This document shows, one piece after another, positions 36,451 through 44,392 of a DNA stretch of 64,000 bases. The notes under the pieces are model-generated. The model was not told where the DNA came from. It did not search any database and saw only the letters and a program-made list of their open reading frames with translations. The DNA is from G965222505 sp965222505 (GTDB lineage Bacteria; Bacteroidota; Rhodothermia; Rhodothermales; DATKEJ01), in assembly GCA_965222505.1 (NCBI GenBank), contig OZ244956.1, forward strand, positions 2,046,001 through 2,110,000, read 5' to 3'. A program made the translations under genes and the position numbers. The first letter of the stretch is position 1. Each line of letters begins with the position of its first letter.

Positions 36451-37142
36451 GCGGCTTTCTTCTCCACTTAAAGGGGCCGATGCAGAGCTATGGTGATACG
36501 GGTTTCGGTCCGCTGCGCGAGGCAGGCGCCTTCCCCAGCCGCTCCGCTGTTCTCGGTATGCTAGCGGCTGCACAGGGCCTGTATCGAAACGACGAAATGC
36601 TGCTTCGGCTGCATCGGGCGCTACGCGTCCATGTACTTACCCTCAAGCCCGGCCAAGTACGTGTAGATTATCACACTGTTGAGCCAAACGGCCCCGGCCA
36701 GGGTACGGTACAGACATACCGGGGCTATCACCACGATGCACACTTCATAACGTGTGTAGAAGGTGATTCAGATGTGGTTGAGAAGGCCCAGGAGGCCTTA
36801 CGGAACCCAGCGTTTACGGTGTACCTTGGACGTCGCTCCTGCCCGCCCAGCCGCCCGCTCCTCCCGCTCCCGATGTCGCATGAACAGCCTGTCCGTGCCC
36901 TGCTTGCAGAGGCCGGAGCCAATCGAGAGGTAAGACGTCGCCGCAAGCCTCTTTTTGATCTCTACCTCGAAGGGCATCATGAGCCAAATGGGCTGCATGT
37001 GGTTGCGCACGGCTACCGCCGCGACCTGCTCCAAGCCCTCCCACGCCATTATGTGAACCGCCCCTATACCCATGCTCGATCAACTACTCCTGAACCGGCG
37101 AAACCGTCAATAAACGAAGACTTCTTCGATGCTCTACCTTAG
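36447..37142 (+). CDS. casD: Cas5e/CasD
   Basis: A 231-residue protein starting MSGFLLHLKGPMQSYGDTGFGPLREAGAFPSRSAVLGML, the diagnostic Cas5 N-terminal RAMP strand (quoted in part to show the match). It also has VDYHTVEPNGPGQGTVQTYR and YLGRRSCPPSRPLLP. It binds the 5' handle of the crRNA at the Cascade tail. Its 3' end overlaps cas6e by 14 bp, implying translational coupling. Confidence 0.93.
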   Translation: MSGFLLHLKGPMQSYGDTGFGPLREAGAFPSRSAVLGMLAAAQGLYRNDEMLLRLHRALRVHVLTLKPGQVRVDYHTVEPNGPGQGTVQTYRGYHHDAHFITCVEGDSDVVEKAQEALRNPAFTVYLGRRSCPPSRPLLPLPMSHEQPVRALLAEAGANREVRRRRKPLFDLYLEGHHEPNGLHVVAHGYRRDLLQALPRHYVNRPYTHARSTTPEPAKPSINEDFFDALP

Positions 37143-37842
37143 CTTGCTCACCCTGCCACGCAGCCACCCACGCTGGCAGTTTCTCCAGCCTTACGATCTC
37201 CACAGGTTGCTCACGCGTGCCCTCCCGGAGCAGAAGAATGGACAAAAGCTCCGCCTGCTATACCGCCACGAGGAACGTGACGACGTTCACAGTGTGCTTG
37301 TGCAGATGCCTGCTAGGCCTAATTGGGAGACGTTAGCGAATGCAGCAGATGTAAGAGTTAAAACATTCAACCCTTCGAAAATTGAAGCTGGTAGCCAGTT
37401 TCGCTTTATGCTACGCGCCAACCCCGTCATCCGCCGTCGTGGCACGTACTATGAGGATGGAAAAGCCCGCCATGTCCTTGTAGGCAGTCATGCAGACTGG
37501 GTGGAACAACAAACTGGAGAGGTAGCCCCTCCACGGGAGGAGCAGTTGGTAAACTGGCTCAGGGAGAAGGGTCGCGATGAGCGGGGAGCTTGGGGCGGCT
37601 TTGTGCTGGCAGATCAGGTTCGAGGGGAAAAAATGATGCCCGCATGTGTTGTAAGCCCAGCTAGATCCTACTCATTCCGACGCTACAACCAGACAAAGCC
37701 AATGCATTTCATTGGTGTAGACTTTGAGGGGGTCCTTCAGGTGACAGATCAGAATGCCTTGATTCAAACTTTGAAGAGCGGCATCGGGCGCGGCAAGGCA
37801 TTCGGCTTCGGGTTGCTTTCGCTGGCTCCGGTACGGACGTAA
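37129..37842 (+). CDS. casE: Cas6e/CasE, crRNA-processing endoribonuclease
   Basis: A 237-residue RAMP protein. The N-terminal His in LQPYDLHRLLTRALP is the usual catalytic His of Cas6e. The C-terminal glycine-rich loop GIGRGKAFGFGLLSLAPV is the RNA-binding signature. It cuts repeat RNA at the base of the hairpin, leaving an 8-nt handle (ATGAACCG here) and remains on the crRNA. It is the last gene before an intrinsic terminator. Confidence 0.94.
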   Translation: MLYLSLLTLPRSHPRWQFLQPYDLHRLLTRALPEQKNGQKLRLLYRHEERDDVHSVLVQMPARPNWETLANAADVRVKTFNPSKIEAGSQFRFMLRANPVIRRRGTYYEDGKARHVLVGSHADWVEQQTGEVAPPREEQLVNWLREKGRDERGAWGGFVLADQVRGEKMMPACVVSPARSYSFRRYNQTKPMHFIGVDFEGVLQVTDQNALIQTLKSGIGRGKAFGFGLLSLAPVRT

Positions 37843-37876
37843 ACGCCCCCTCTCCACCTGCTCTTTGACGTATTGA

Positions 37877-37894
37877 CCGGACGTAAAATGTCCG
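37877..37894. promoter_or_regulatory. CCGGAC/GTCCG inverted repeat upstream of the cas1 unit
   Basis: CGGAC-N7-GTCCG (37878-37894), preceded by C, has the same core as the pre-cas3 inverted repeat. It lies 35 bp after cas6e and just before the terminator. Shared architecture suggests a common factor, possibly the WYL protein (inference). Confidence 0.45.
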
Positions 37895-37931
37895 CTTTAG
37901 AAAGGCCGTTTCCGATCTTGGATGTGTTCAC

Positions 37932-37974
37932 CGGCTGGAAGGTCATTCCGGCGGGCCTTCCAGCCGTTTTTTTT
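37932..37974 (+). terminator. Intrinsic terminator between cas6e and cas1
   Basis: An 11-bp perfect stem (37932-37942 with 37956-37966, CGGCTGGAAGG/CCTTCCAGCCG), a 13-nt loop and a run of eight Ts (37967-37974). It is the strongest intrinsic terminator in the window and would separate the effector genes from cas1-cas2. Confidence 0.9.
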
Positions 37975-37993
37975 CGATCAACCGCATCCTGTT

Positions 37994-38935
37994 ATGCTCC
38001 CGCATTCTTACCGTGATTTACCCAAGATCCGCGACAGCATTTCGTACCTGTATTATGAATACGGACGGATTGAACAAACCAAACTCGGCGTCGAGCACGT
38101 CGACAAACACGGCCGCACCTTGATTCCGGTCGCCAACCTGAGTGTCCTCATGCTTGGGCCGGGCACAACGGTTACCCATGGTGCCGTCAAAACCCTTACC
38201 CGCACCGGCTGCCTCATCATCTGGACCGGCGAAGAGGGTGTGCGTATGTACGCGCAGGGCCTCGGCGAAACCCACAAAGCCTATAAGCTCCAACGCCAAG
38301 CCGAACTGGTCTCGCACCCAGATCTGCACATCCAGGTCGTCGAGCGCATGTACCGCGCCCGGTTCAAGGAGACCTTACCTACCCACCTGACGCTGCAACA
38401 AATCCGCGGCAAAGAGGGTGCGCGGGTGCGCGACGCCTACGCGCAGGCCGCCGCCCAGCACGGCATCGAATGGAAAGGCCGCAACTACAACCGGGGCAAC
38501 TGGCAGGATGCCGACCCCGTCAATCGCGCCCTCTCGACGGCCAATGCCTGCCTCAATGGCATTTCGCACGCGGCGGTACTAACCGCGGGCTATTGCCCCG
38601 GCCTGGGGTTCATCCACCAGGGCAAACAACTCTCGTTCGTCTACGATGTGGCCGACCTCTACAAAATGCGCCTGAGTGTGCCGGTAGCCTTTTCGACGGT
38701 TGCCGAAAAAACCGATAAGCTGGAAACAACGGTCCGAAAGCGCATGCGGCAAGCATTTCGCAATATGCGCCTCCTGGAACGGATTGTGCCAGACCTGGAA
38801 CGCCTGCTTAACCTAAACCGGGTATTCCTCCCAGACGGCTTTGACCCCGACGATGATCCTGCCCTTCCAACCCCGTGGTGGTCCCCACCCGGACAAGGAG
38901 ATGATACCGTTTTACCCACCCAACCGGACTCATAA
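37994..38935 (+). CDS. cas1: Cas1 integrase, type I-E
   Basis: A 313-residue protein when started at MLPHSYRDLPK, 20 bp after the terminator T-run; the longer open frame from 37922 would run through the terminator and is rejected. The sequence RDSISYLYYEYGRIEQ and the later metal-binding region (NACLNGISHAAVLTAGYCPGLGFIHQGKQLSFVYDVADLYK, quoted in fragments: acidic residue, His of GFIHQG, Asp of YDVADLYK) match Cas1e. It integrates new spacers with Cas2. Cas2 follows immediately. Confidence 0.94.
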   Translation: MLPHSYRDLPKIRDSISYLYYEYGRIEQTKLGVEHVDKHGRTLIPVANLSVLMLGPGTTVTHGAVKTLTRTGCLIIWTGEEGVRMYAQGLGETHKAYKLQRQAELVSHPDLHIQVVERMYRARFKETLPTHLTLQQIRGKEGARVRDAYAQAAAQHGIEWKGRNYNRGNWQDADPVNRALSTANACLNGISHAAVLTAGYCPGLGFIHQGKQLSFVYDVADLYKMRLSVPVAFSTVAEKTDKLETTVRKRMRQAFRNMRLLERIVPDLERLLNLNRVFLPDGFDPDDDPALPTPWWSPPGQGDDTVLPTQPDS

Positions 38936-39232
38936 ATGACGTTAATGATACTTGAGCGGGTTGCCCCTTCCGTACGGGGAGACCTGAGCCGTTGGCTCAT
39001 CGAACTCAAGGCCGGCGTCTTTGTTGGCCGCGTCAGCGCCCTGGTGCGCGAAGCCCTGTGGAAACGTTGTGTCAAACGTGCAGAAGGGGGTACCGTTATG
39101 CAGGTCTGGCGCACCAACAATGAGCAAGGTTTTGATCTGCGCTACCACAATCCCAAAGACCGTATCCCGATCAACATTGAGGGCATCTGGCTCGTCCAAG
39201 TCATCGATGTGGACATGTCCCGCGAACCCTGA
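38936..39232 (+). CDS. cas2: Cas2, type I-E
   Basis: A 98-residue protein starting MTLMILERVAPSVRGDLSRW, followed by ELKAGVFVGRVSALVREALW, hallmarks of Cas2e (CasE-subtype Cas2). It starts at the base after the cas1 stop codon, so the two are translationally coupled. It is the structural partner of the Cas1-Cas2 integration complex. It ends 120 bp before the first CRISPR repeat. Confidence 0.94.
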   Translation: MTLMILERVAPSVRGDLSRWLIELKAGVFVGRVSALVREALWKRCVKRAEGGTVMQVWRTNNEQGFDLRYHNPKDRIPINIEGIWLVQVIDVDMSREP

Positions 39233-39352
39233 AAAGACGTATAACCGTTATCAAGCTCCTGATACTAAAATAAAGGACTTACGCAAAATACTGAAAAACA
39301 CCTAAACCCATATCAAGGTAGCTTTTCCAGCCTAAATTCTTTATTTTGGAAG
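39233..39352 (+). promoter_or_regulatory. CRISPR leader
   Basis: A 120-bp A/T-rich stretch between cas2 and the first repeat, on the side expected from the orientation of the repeat (3' end GATGAACCG as in other I-E systems). It should hold the array promoter and the Cas1-Cas2 integration site next to the first repeat. It also includes a 15-nt match to an IS end (39274-39288). Confidence 0.82.
39274..39288 (+). mobile_element. IS701-type terminal sequence remnant in the CRISPR leader
   Basis: AGGACTTACGCAAAA is identical to the left end of the IS701-type element (44394-44408, within its terminal inverted repeat and the adjoining bases). No second end or transposase is nearby, so it is a relic or a chance match. 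Confidence 0.45.
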
Positions 39353-40480
39353 CAACTCCCCACACCCGTGGGGATGAACCGTTCTTCGGATGCCATTGAC
39401 TGGAGGGCAATGTCAACTCCCCACACCCGTGGGGATGAACCGCGGTTGGGTGCGGCCAGACATAACATGTAACACAACTCCCCACACCCGTGGGGATGAA
39501 CCGGAGAGATTGGTATCATTCGAGAATGCGCGAAACAACTCCCCACACCCGTGGGGATGAACCGGATAAGCGTGGGTGTTCGCATGGGTTGTGACTCAAC
39601 TCCCCACACCCGTGGGGATGAACCGGTGAGCGGGACAATAGCCATTACGCCTGATTACAACTCCCCACACCCGTGGGGATGAACCTTCGGGCCGGAATAT
39701 TTGGTCACATTCGACCCACAACTCCCCACACCCGTGGGGATGAACCGTTATGGGGTGTCGTATTCGCGGGTTTCCCATCCCAACTCCCCACACCCGTGGG
39801 GATGAACCGGTGGGCATCATAGGCCGTAGCGCGTTGGGTCCCAACTCCCCACACCCGTGGGGATGAACCGCCTTTCGGCTGCCTCAGATTGAGTAAGGTT
39901 CACAACTCCCCACACCCGTGGGGATGAACCGCGGATTCGAGCTGCTCGAATCCGTGATGTGTGCAACTCCCCACACCCGTGGGGATGAACCGGCCGTGGC
40001 ACTTCTACGGGACCGCGGTGAATCCAACTCCCCACACCCGTGGGGATGAACCGCCAGGGGCACAGCAGGGGCACAGCAGGGGCACCAACTCCCCACACCC
40101 GTGGGGATGAACCGGATGGCGGGGCTTCGGCTTTCCCTTCTGCCATCAACTCCCCACACCCGTGGGGATGAACCGACATATGCATTCTACCTACGCTTAA
40201 TGGGTGACAACTCCCCACACCCGTGGGGATGAACCAGCGATCCGTACCACCGCAGATACAGGCACTGCCAACTCCCCACACCCGTGGGGATGAACCGACA
40301 TGTGCTTCTCGGCAGAGTGGAATTGTGGACAACTCCCCACACCCGTGGGGATGAACCGGGTATGCCGAGATATAAAAAGAAGCAATTTGTCAACTCCCCA
40401 CACCCGTGGGGATGAACCGTCCGGCCCGTCAGCCGTAAACTCGTGCCCGTTCAACTCCCCACACCCGTGGGGATGAACCG
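39353..40480 (+). CRISPR. Type I-E CRISPR array, 19 repeats and 18 spacers
   Basis: 29-nt repeats start at 39353 and recur every 61 bp, with one 62-bp step (39719 to 39781, a 33-nt spacer). The last repeat is at 40452-40480. The repeat folds as CCCCAC-ACCC-GTGGGG and ends ATGAACCG. By eye all 19 copies are identical over the first 28 bases, including the leader-distal one; the last base is G except in repeats 6 (T) and 15 (A), as expected if it derives from the PAM. Spacers are otherwise 32 nt. Spacer 10 is a near-perfect palindrome and spacer 12 a short tandem repeat. I noticed no spacer match elsewhere in the window. Confidence 0.98.
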
Positions 40481-40575
40481 TGCTCTGGATCAACCCGGCT
40501 GCCATGCAGGCCCGGCGGCAGGCAATGGGGCCGTTGTTTAACAACCCGGCCCTTGCGCCGGAAAACGAGGACTGA
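40480..40575 (+). pseudogene. Fragment of a coding region abutting the last CRISPR repeat
   Basis: An open frame of 31 codons (starting GTG at the last base of the final repeat) reads VLWINPAAMQARRQAMGPLF and ends PENED. It looks like the C-terminus of a larger protein cut off by the array boundary. I do not recognise the parent. Confidence 0.35.
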
Positions 40576-40578
40576 GCA

Positions 40579-40701
40579 ATGTGGCTACACCTTGAACAAA
40601 CCGAAGGTGGCGAAATCATTGAGTGGTACCCCCTCTTTACCTGCCTGGACTGTGGGGATATTGCCGTCGACCTGGAGCCGACGTCAGGCATCGATGCCTG
40701 A
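40579..40701 (+). CDS. Small CxxC protein, 40 residues
   Basis: ATG 40579 has a GAGGA ribosome site 9 bp upstream, located in the end of the preceding fragment, and the spacing to that fragment's stop is 3 bp. The product has PLFTCLDCGDIAVDLEP with one CxxCG, which could bind metal. The arrangement suggests two genes of a former mobile or phage module. Not recognised. Confidence 0.4.
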   Translation: MWLHLEQTEGGEIIEWYPLFTCLDCGDIAVDLEPTSGIDA

Positions 40702-40800
40702 TCCTACTGGCGTAAAACGACACCACTCTCCAGAGGTGATTGAAGGGGGCCGGGAGCCGAGTGGGGTAAAACAGCGCCAGTTCAAAACTTAACTTATCGG
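40702..40800. mobile_element. IS21-like terminal debris
   Basis: Two spaced direct repeats with the cores GGCGTAAAACGACACCA and GGGGTAAAACAGCGCCA lie near 40709-40725 and 40762-40781. Repeated GTAAAAC(G/A)(G/A)C-type blocks are typical of IS21-family ends. No istA/istB gene is present. Tentative. Confidence 0.3.
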
Positions 40801-40840
40801 CCTGCTTTGACACAGACAGTAAATGTTAATTGACAACGGC

Positions 40841-40883
40841 AGGTGGACTACTTTGAACGGGTAATCGGCTGATTAGTCCACCT
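40841..40883. repeat. 10-bp inverted repeat with dispersed motif
   Basis: AGGTGGACTA (40841-40850) and TAGTCCACCT (40874-40883) are perfect inverted copies. GGCTGATTAG (40867-40876) overlaps the right arm. Both motifs also occur at 4237-4264. The remaining sequence up to 41090 shows no gene. Confidence 0.6.
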
Positions 40884-41090
40884 GGCCGGGGCTACCTCTG
40901 GGGATTGGGCGGTGGGTGGACGACTCTCTTACGCTTCTGTTGGTGTTGATTTTTCAACACCATTGTAATATCTTCATGTCGAGAGAGAGCTATTCGTTTG
41001 GACGTTGGGCAATTTCTTGATTGGGCTAGATTCGAGTTTTAGTTGGGTACGCACTGGATTGCCCCCATTCGGTTTACTCAAGAGATCAAT

Positions 41091-42218
41091 ATGAGAAACG
41101 GCATAAATATCTTGAACTCACCACGCCTGTGGGTATGCATCACGCTTCTCTTGGTTGCTTCGGCACCCAGCATTCAGGCTCAGCGGGCGGATAGTTTGGC
41201 GGACCTGCCCTTCGAGAGCTACTCATTTATCCAGTATGCCGCCACTGACGGCCCCGGGCCTCAGAACATCCTACGCCTCGACAACAACGGCGAAATTGCT
41301 CTCTTAGCACGAAAAGGAATCACCAGAGAGGAGATTGAAGTGACTTTCACCGAGAGTCAGATTGCACTCTTGAAGACTTTTCGACTCCTGGAAGAGCGCA
41401 ATGATACCTTGACGACAGCGTTTCCAATTCTCCCTCCTGAGCAGACCAGACTACTGCGCCTACAAATCCAAGTAACCGCGCCCCACCTTGCCAAGCAACT
41501 GGCGGATCATGTCGGTTCGTTTGTCGAGCAACTTCGAACGATTGGGCGCGAGGGGAACGCTTACACGATCTTGTTCTCCTATGTACTTGACGGCCTGGTG
41601 TGGGACGAGCTTGAGCAACGTGCCCTCATAGATGTCCGAGAGATCTCGTCCAAAAGCCCATTGTGGGCAGGAGAGGTATGGGCCCTTCACCCTCCTCGCG
41701 CCTTTGCTTCCGGTACAAACGCCATTTCGGAAGAAGGGGTCTCCCTTAAGGTGAATTGGACTGAAGATGCGATCCCTCATATGCTTCCGTTTGTTGCCGA
41801 TTTTCCGACGCTGATACAAATGTTCGAAGACTATAGAACAGTGGGAGCCGTTGAGAACAGCCGTGTACGGGAAGTCTTTGGCCCTTTTGATCTTTTCGAT
41901 GCAGAGGGAGAGTTCACAATTCCTGTCCTCATTGAGGAGGCTTCAAACCCTCTTTACAGTTTAGCTCTTTCCGTTGCCAAGATGGCTACCGATGAAGCTC
42001 CTGCGCTGCTCGATCTTGCGGCGCTCGTTGAAGAATTTGGATTCCGAGACGAGAAGCAAGCCCTCATTATCGCCTACCACGAATTGATGTGGGATGTGAT
42101 GGACTACTTCGAAGAGGAGGGTATGGTGCGTAAACCAGTGGCTTTTTCTGAGCCAAATCAGGCTGAGCCTGCAGATATCGCCGATCTTGTCTTCATTGTG
42201 AGAAGCCCGAGACATTGA
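41091..42218 (+). CDS. Exported hypothetical protein
   Basis: A 375-residue protein from MRNGINILNS; an earlier ATG at 41043 would put 16 residues ahead of the signal peptide (LWVCITLLLVASAPSIQAQ). The mature part is acidic, with ENILRLDNNGEIALLARKGI-like beta segments near the start and helical stretches (MWDVMDYFEEEGMV) near the end. No cysteine pairs or catalytic motif stand out. It lies alone in the accessory island. Not recognised. Confidence 0.6.
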   Translation: MRNGINILNSPRLWVCITLLLVASAPSIQAQRADSLADLPFESYSFIQYAATDGPGPQNILRLDNNGEIALLARKGITREEIEVTFTESQIALLKTFRLLEERNDTLTTAFPILPPEQTRLLRLQIQVTAPHLAKQLADHVGSFVEQLRTIGREGNAYTILFSYVLDGLVWDELEQRALIDVREISSKSPLWAGEVWALHPPRAFASGTNAISEEGVSLKVNWTEDAIPHMLPFVADFPTLIQMFEDYRTVGAVENSRVREVFGPFDLFDAEGEFTIPVLIEEASNPLYSLALSVAKMATDEAPALLDLAALVEEFGFRDEKQALIIAYHELMWDVMDYFEEEGMVRKPVAFSEPNQAEPADIADLVFIVRSPRH

Positions 42219-42353
42219 CAATCAAGGCTGCCTGAATGTCTAGCGGGTTGTCTTTCTCACTCGGCCTTTCTTCTATCCCACTTCTGTACGCTTGCTTGCA
42301 CCAAGCGGGTCGGGGATTTGCAGTATTGACTTATCTGTGGTATTGTATTTTTT

Positions 42354-42647
42354 ATGAGCGAGCATGTCTACAAGGTTCGAAGAGACAATATCCACATGCC
42401 GGGAATGGCTGGTGAGAATTTTGTACGCCTGGTCAATACAACGGACGGCCTCGCGATCAGGCCGGTCAAACTCAGCCAATTTCCTAAGACATATAACGCT
42501 GAGACACAGGTGTTCGAATGGCGTGTCCAGATCCTATCTGTTGTCGAAGAAGACCCGGAAGCTCCTGACTATATGCGCTGTCGCATAAGGAAGTTGACGA
42601 TCTCTGCTGATGCCGAGGGCAATCCTATCCTGAACGAAGCGCATTAG
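42354..42647 (+). CDS. Small hypothetical protein
   Basis: A 97-residue protein without signal peptide: DNIHMPGMAGENFVRLVNTTDG, then FEWRVQILSVVEEDPEAPDYMRCRIRKLTI. Alternating hydrophobic strands suggest a compact beta protein. TTGACT lies about 25 bp before the start codon and TATTTTTT abuts it, so the mRNA may be nearly leaderless. Not recognised. Confidence 0.5.
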   Translation: MSEHVYKVRRDNIHMPGMAGENFVRLVNTTDGLAIRPVKLSQFPKTYNAETQVFEWRVQILSVVEEDPEAPDYMRCRIRKLTISADAEGNPILNEAH

Positions 42648-42829
42648 GTCCTCGGCTCAGGGCTTGCGATTTTGGGTTAGAGGTGGTATTGTTTGAGGGC
42701 GGCTGAACTTGGGCCGTTAAATAACATTGCTACGCTGTGAGCGCATGCCCCTAGCAGTCCTGATGGATTGATTTTGAGGTCCCCACAGAGCCCCCACTGC
42801 CCACGCAGGGCTCCTTTACATCAGATCCA

Positions 42830-43150
42830 CTATTCATCTTCGACCGTTACCGCCGTGCCGTACGCCAGCATTTCTGCGGCACCTCCCATCACTACTGAGG
42901 TCGCTATGCGAACTGAAACCACGGCGTTTGCTCCCAAATCATCGGCGTCATCCATCATCCGCCGCAATGCCCGCTCGCGGCTATCCTCAAGCAACTCACC
43001 ATACGCACGAATTTCGCCACCGATCATATTTTTGAATACAGCCCCAATATCTTTGCCGAGGTGGCGAGCCCGGATAGAACTGCCCCTGACCAATCCGTGT
43101 GTAAGAACAATACGTTTTCCCGTAATGGTGGGTGTGGTTACAATCATCAT
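42830..43150 (-). CDS. YbjQ/UPF0145 family protein
   Basis: A 106-residue protein matching the YbjQ family along its length: an N-terminal VTTPTITGKRIVLTHGLVRG, the central GAVFKNMIGGEIRAYGELLEDSRERAL and the ADDLGANAVVSVRI ending. The family forms pentameric rings; its function is uncertain (once called heavy-metal-binding). It is a single gene in the island, opposite to its neighbours. Confidence 0.9.
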   Translation of the reverse strand: MMIVTTPTITGKRIVLTHGLVRGSSIRARHLGKDIGAVFKNMIGGEIRAYGELLEDSRERALRRMMDDADDLGANAVVSVRIATSVVMGGAAEMLAYGTAVTVEDE

Positions 43151-43587
43151 AGGTCGATCTCTGTTCTTGGTGTAGGGGTGCCGTTCTACTTAACCCGCAC
43201 AATGTCTTGTTCTTCGACGGCATTCAGGCGAAATAGGGACACCAGTATTTGATAAATTTTGCGATTTGTTTTCTTAAGCCGAAGTTGGCTGAAAAACCTT
43301 CGGTCAGGCAGTATGGATACAGATTACACTACAGAGTATGTCTAATCAGGCTCTATCGGCATTCGTTCCAGCCGACCATACCCATCAGCTGATGTCCTGG
43401 CCCCTGGCCCCCAGATTAACAAGCACCTCATGTACCCGCTCCCACCGCTGATCTGCCGCTGGTGTCCAGCGGATCAGCATGGGACATCGCCCTGCGGCAG
43501 ATATCGAGCACCAGAAGTAGTAACATTCCAAGATGATCATTCGTCTTTAAGTTTCCCTGCTTCCTGAATGCCATCAATTATTTGGAC
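43151..43587. other. Gene-free stretch
   Basis: 437 bp with no convincing coding frame. A 6-bp hairpin CCGAAG...CTTCGG lies near 43,277-43,301. Nothing else stands out. Confidence 0.5.
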
Positions 43588-44121
43588 ATGAATATTGTTA
43601 TCAATGCCAAAACCAAAATTATTGCAACCGGAATAGTAGCTGCTTTCGTTTTAGGGTTTCTCCTATGGGAATACTTTCATGGAGGGGTAGTTTCGCATCA
43701 CTTGTTTCATAATCAAGATTTACCAAAGGTTTCTAATTGGTGGAGCATATTGAGTATTCCACTGCTGACTTGGATACTGCTCTCTCTTATTCAAAAAAGG
43801 CAGGACATTCAAAACCAAAAAGTTATATCCAAGTCGATATTGTATGGTTTTTTCGGTGCGTTTTTATTTGGTATTGTTTTGACTGTTCTATTTTATCACG
43901 CGCCGAGCCTTCCCAATTATCTCCTATTGCTAACTTTTGCTTTCGCTCTTTTTGTGCCAATATACAGACCCGAGTATTATTTAGGATTTATCTTGAGTAT
44001 GACCTACGGGTTTGGGGGTATTTTACCAGTGATTATTGGCCTCTTTTTGATAGCTATTTATGCACTCGAATTCCTTGTTATTCGTAGGGGGTTCCTGGGT
44101 TTGTTAAGCAAAATCAGGTGA
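43588..44121 (+). CDS. Multi-pass membrane protein
   Basis: About 177 residues from MNIVINAKTK; a TTG two codons upstream is also possible. Five hydrophobic helices are visible: IIATGIVAAFVLGFLLWEYF, WWSILSIPLLTWILLSLI, ILYGFFGAFLFGIVLTVLFY, LLLLTFAFALFVPI and a long C-terminal segment. The gene is much richer in A/T than the core genes of the window, a sign of transfer. Not recognised. Confidence 0.65.
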   Translation: MNIVINAKTKIIATGIVAAFVLGFLLWEYFHGGVVSHHLFHNQDLPKVSNWWSILSIPLLTWILLSLIQKRQDIQNQKVISKSILYGFFGAFLFGIVLTVLFYHAPSLPNYLLLLTFAFALFVPIYRPEYYLGFILSMTYGFGGILPVIIGLFLIAIYALEFLVIRRGFLGLLSKIR

Positions 44122-44392
44122 TAGCCCTCCACTCACGTATACTCCAAAAGAGTGCACATAATAGCAGAGCCGACTTCTGGAGAGCCGGGTGGTATAGTTG
44201 GAGGGCAGTTGAGCATGAGCGCCCGTATACTTCGAGATAGCTACCTCTCAACTGTCATGACCAGTGGTATCTTAACGACTTACTATCTGAAATCGAGTCG
44301 GGATCAGGGCATTGAAAATGACCCGCAGCAAGAAAACCTACAAGATAGACAAGGCTGGAGACGCGCCCTTGCTTTGGCTCACGTTGATATCT
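44122..44392. other. Intergenic stretch up to the IS701-type element
   Basis: A frame of 86 codons (44152-44412) is open but runs into the IS end and resembles nothing known, so it is not called as a gene. The last four bases ATCT (44389-44392) are the target duplication of the IS. Confidence 0.45.

Noticed and set aside
37922..37993. Upstream extension of cas1
   Set aside because: It would place the intrinsic terminator within the coding region; the family start fits MLPHSYRDLPK at 37994.
39279..40691. Several minus-strand frames across the CRISPR array with repeated HPHGCGEL / FIPTGVGS peptides
   Set aside because: They are translations of the CRISPR repeat itself, not proteins.
42781..42815. 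CCCCAC-rich stretch as a possible further solitary CRISPR repeat
   Set aside because: Alignment to the repeat fails outside a few C/A bases and no GTGGGGATGAAC half is present.
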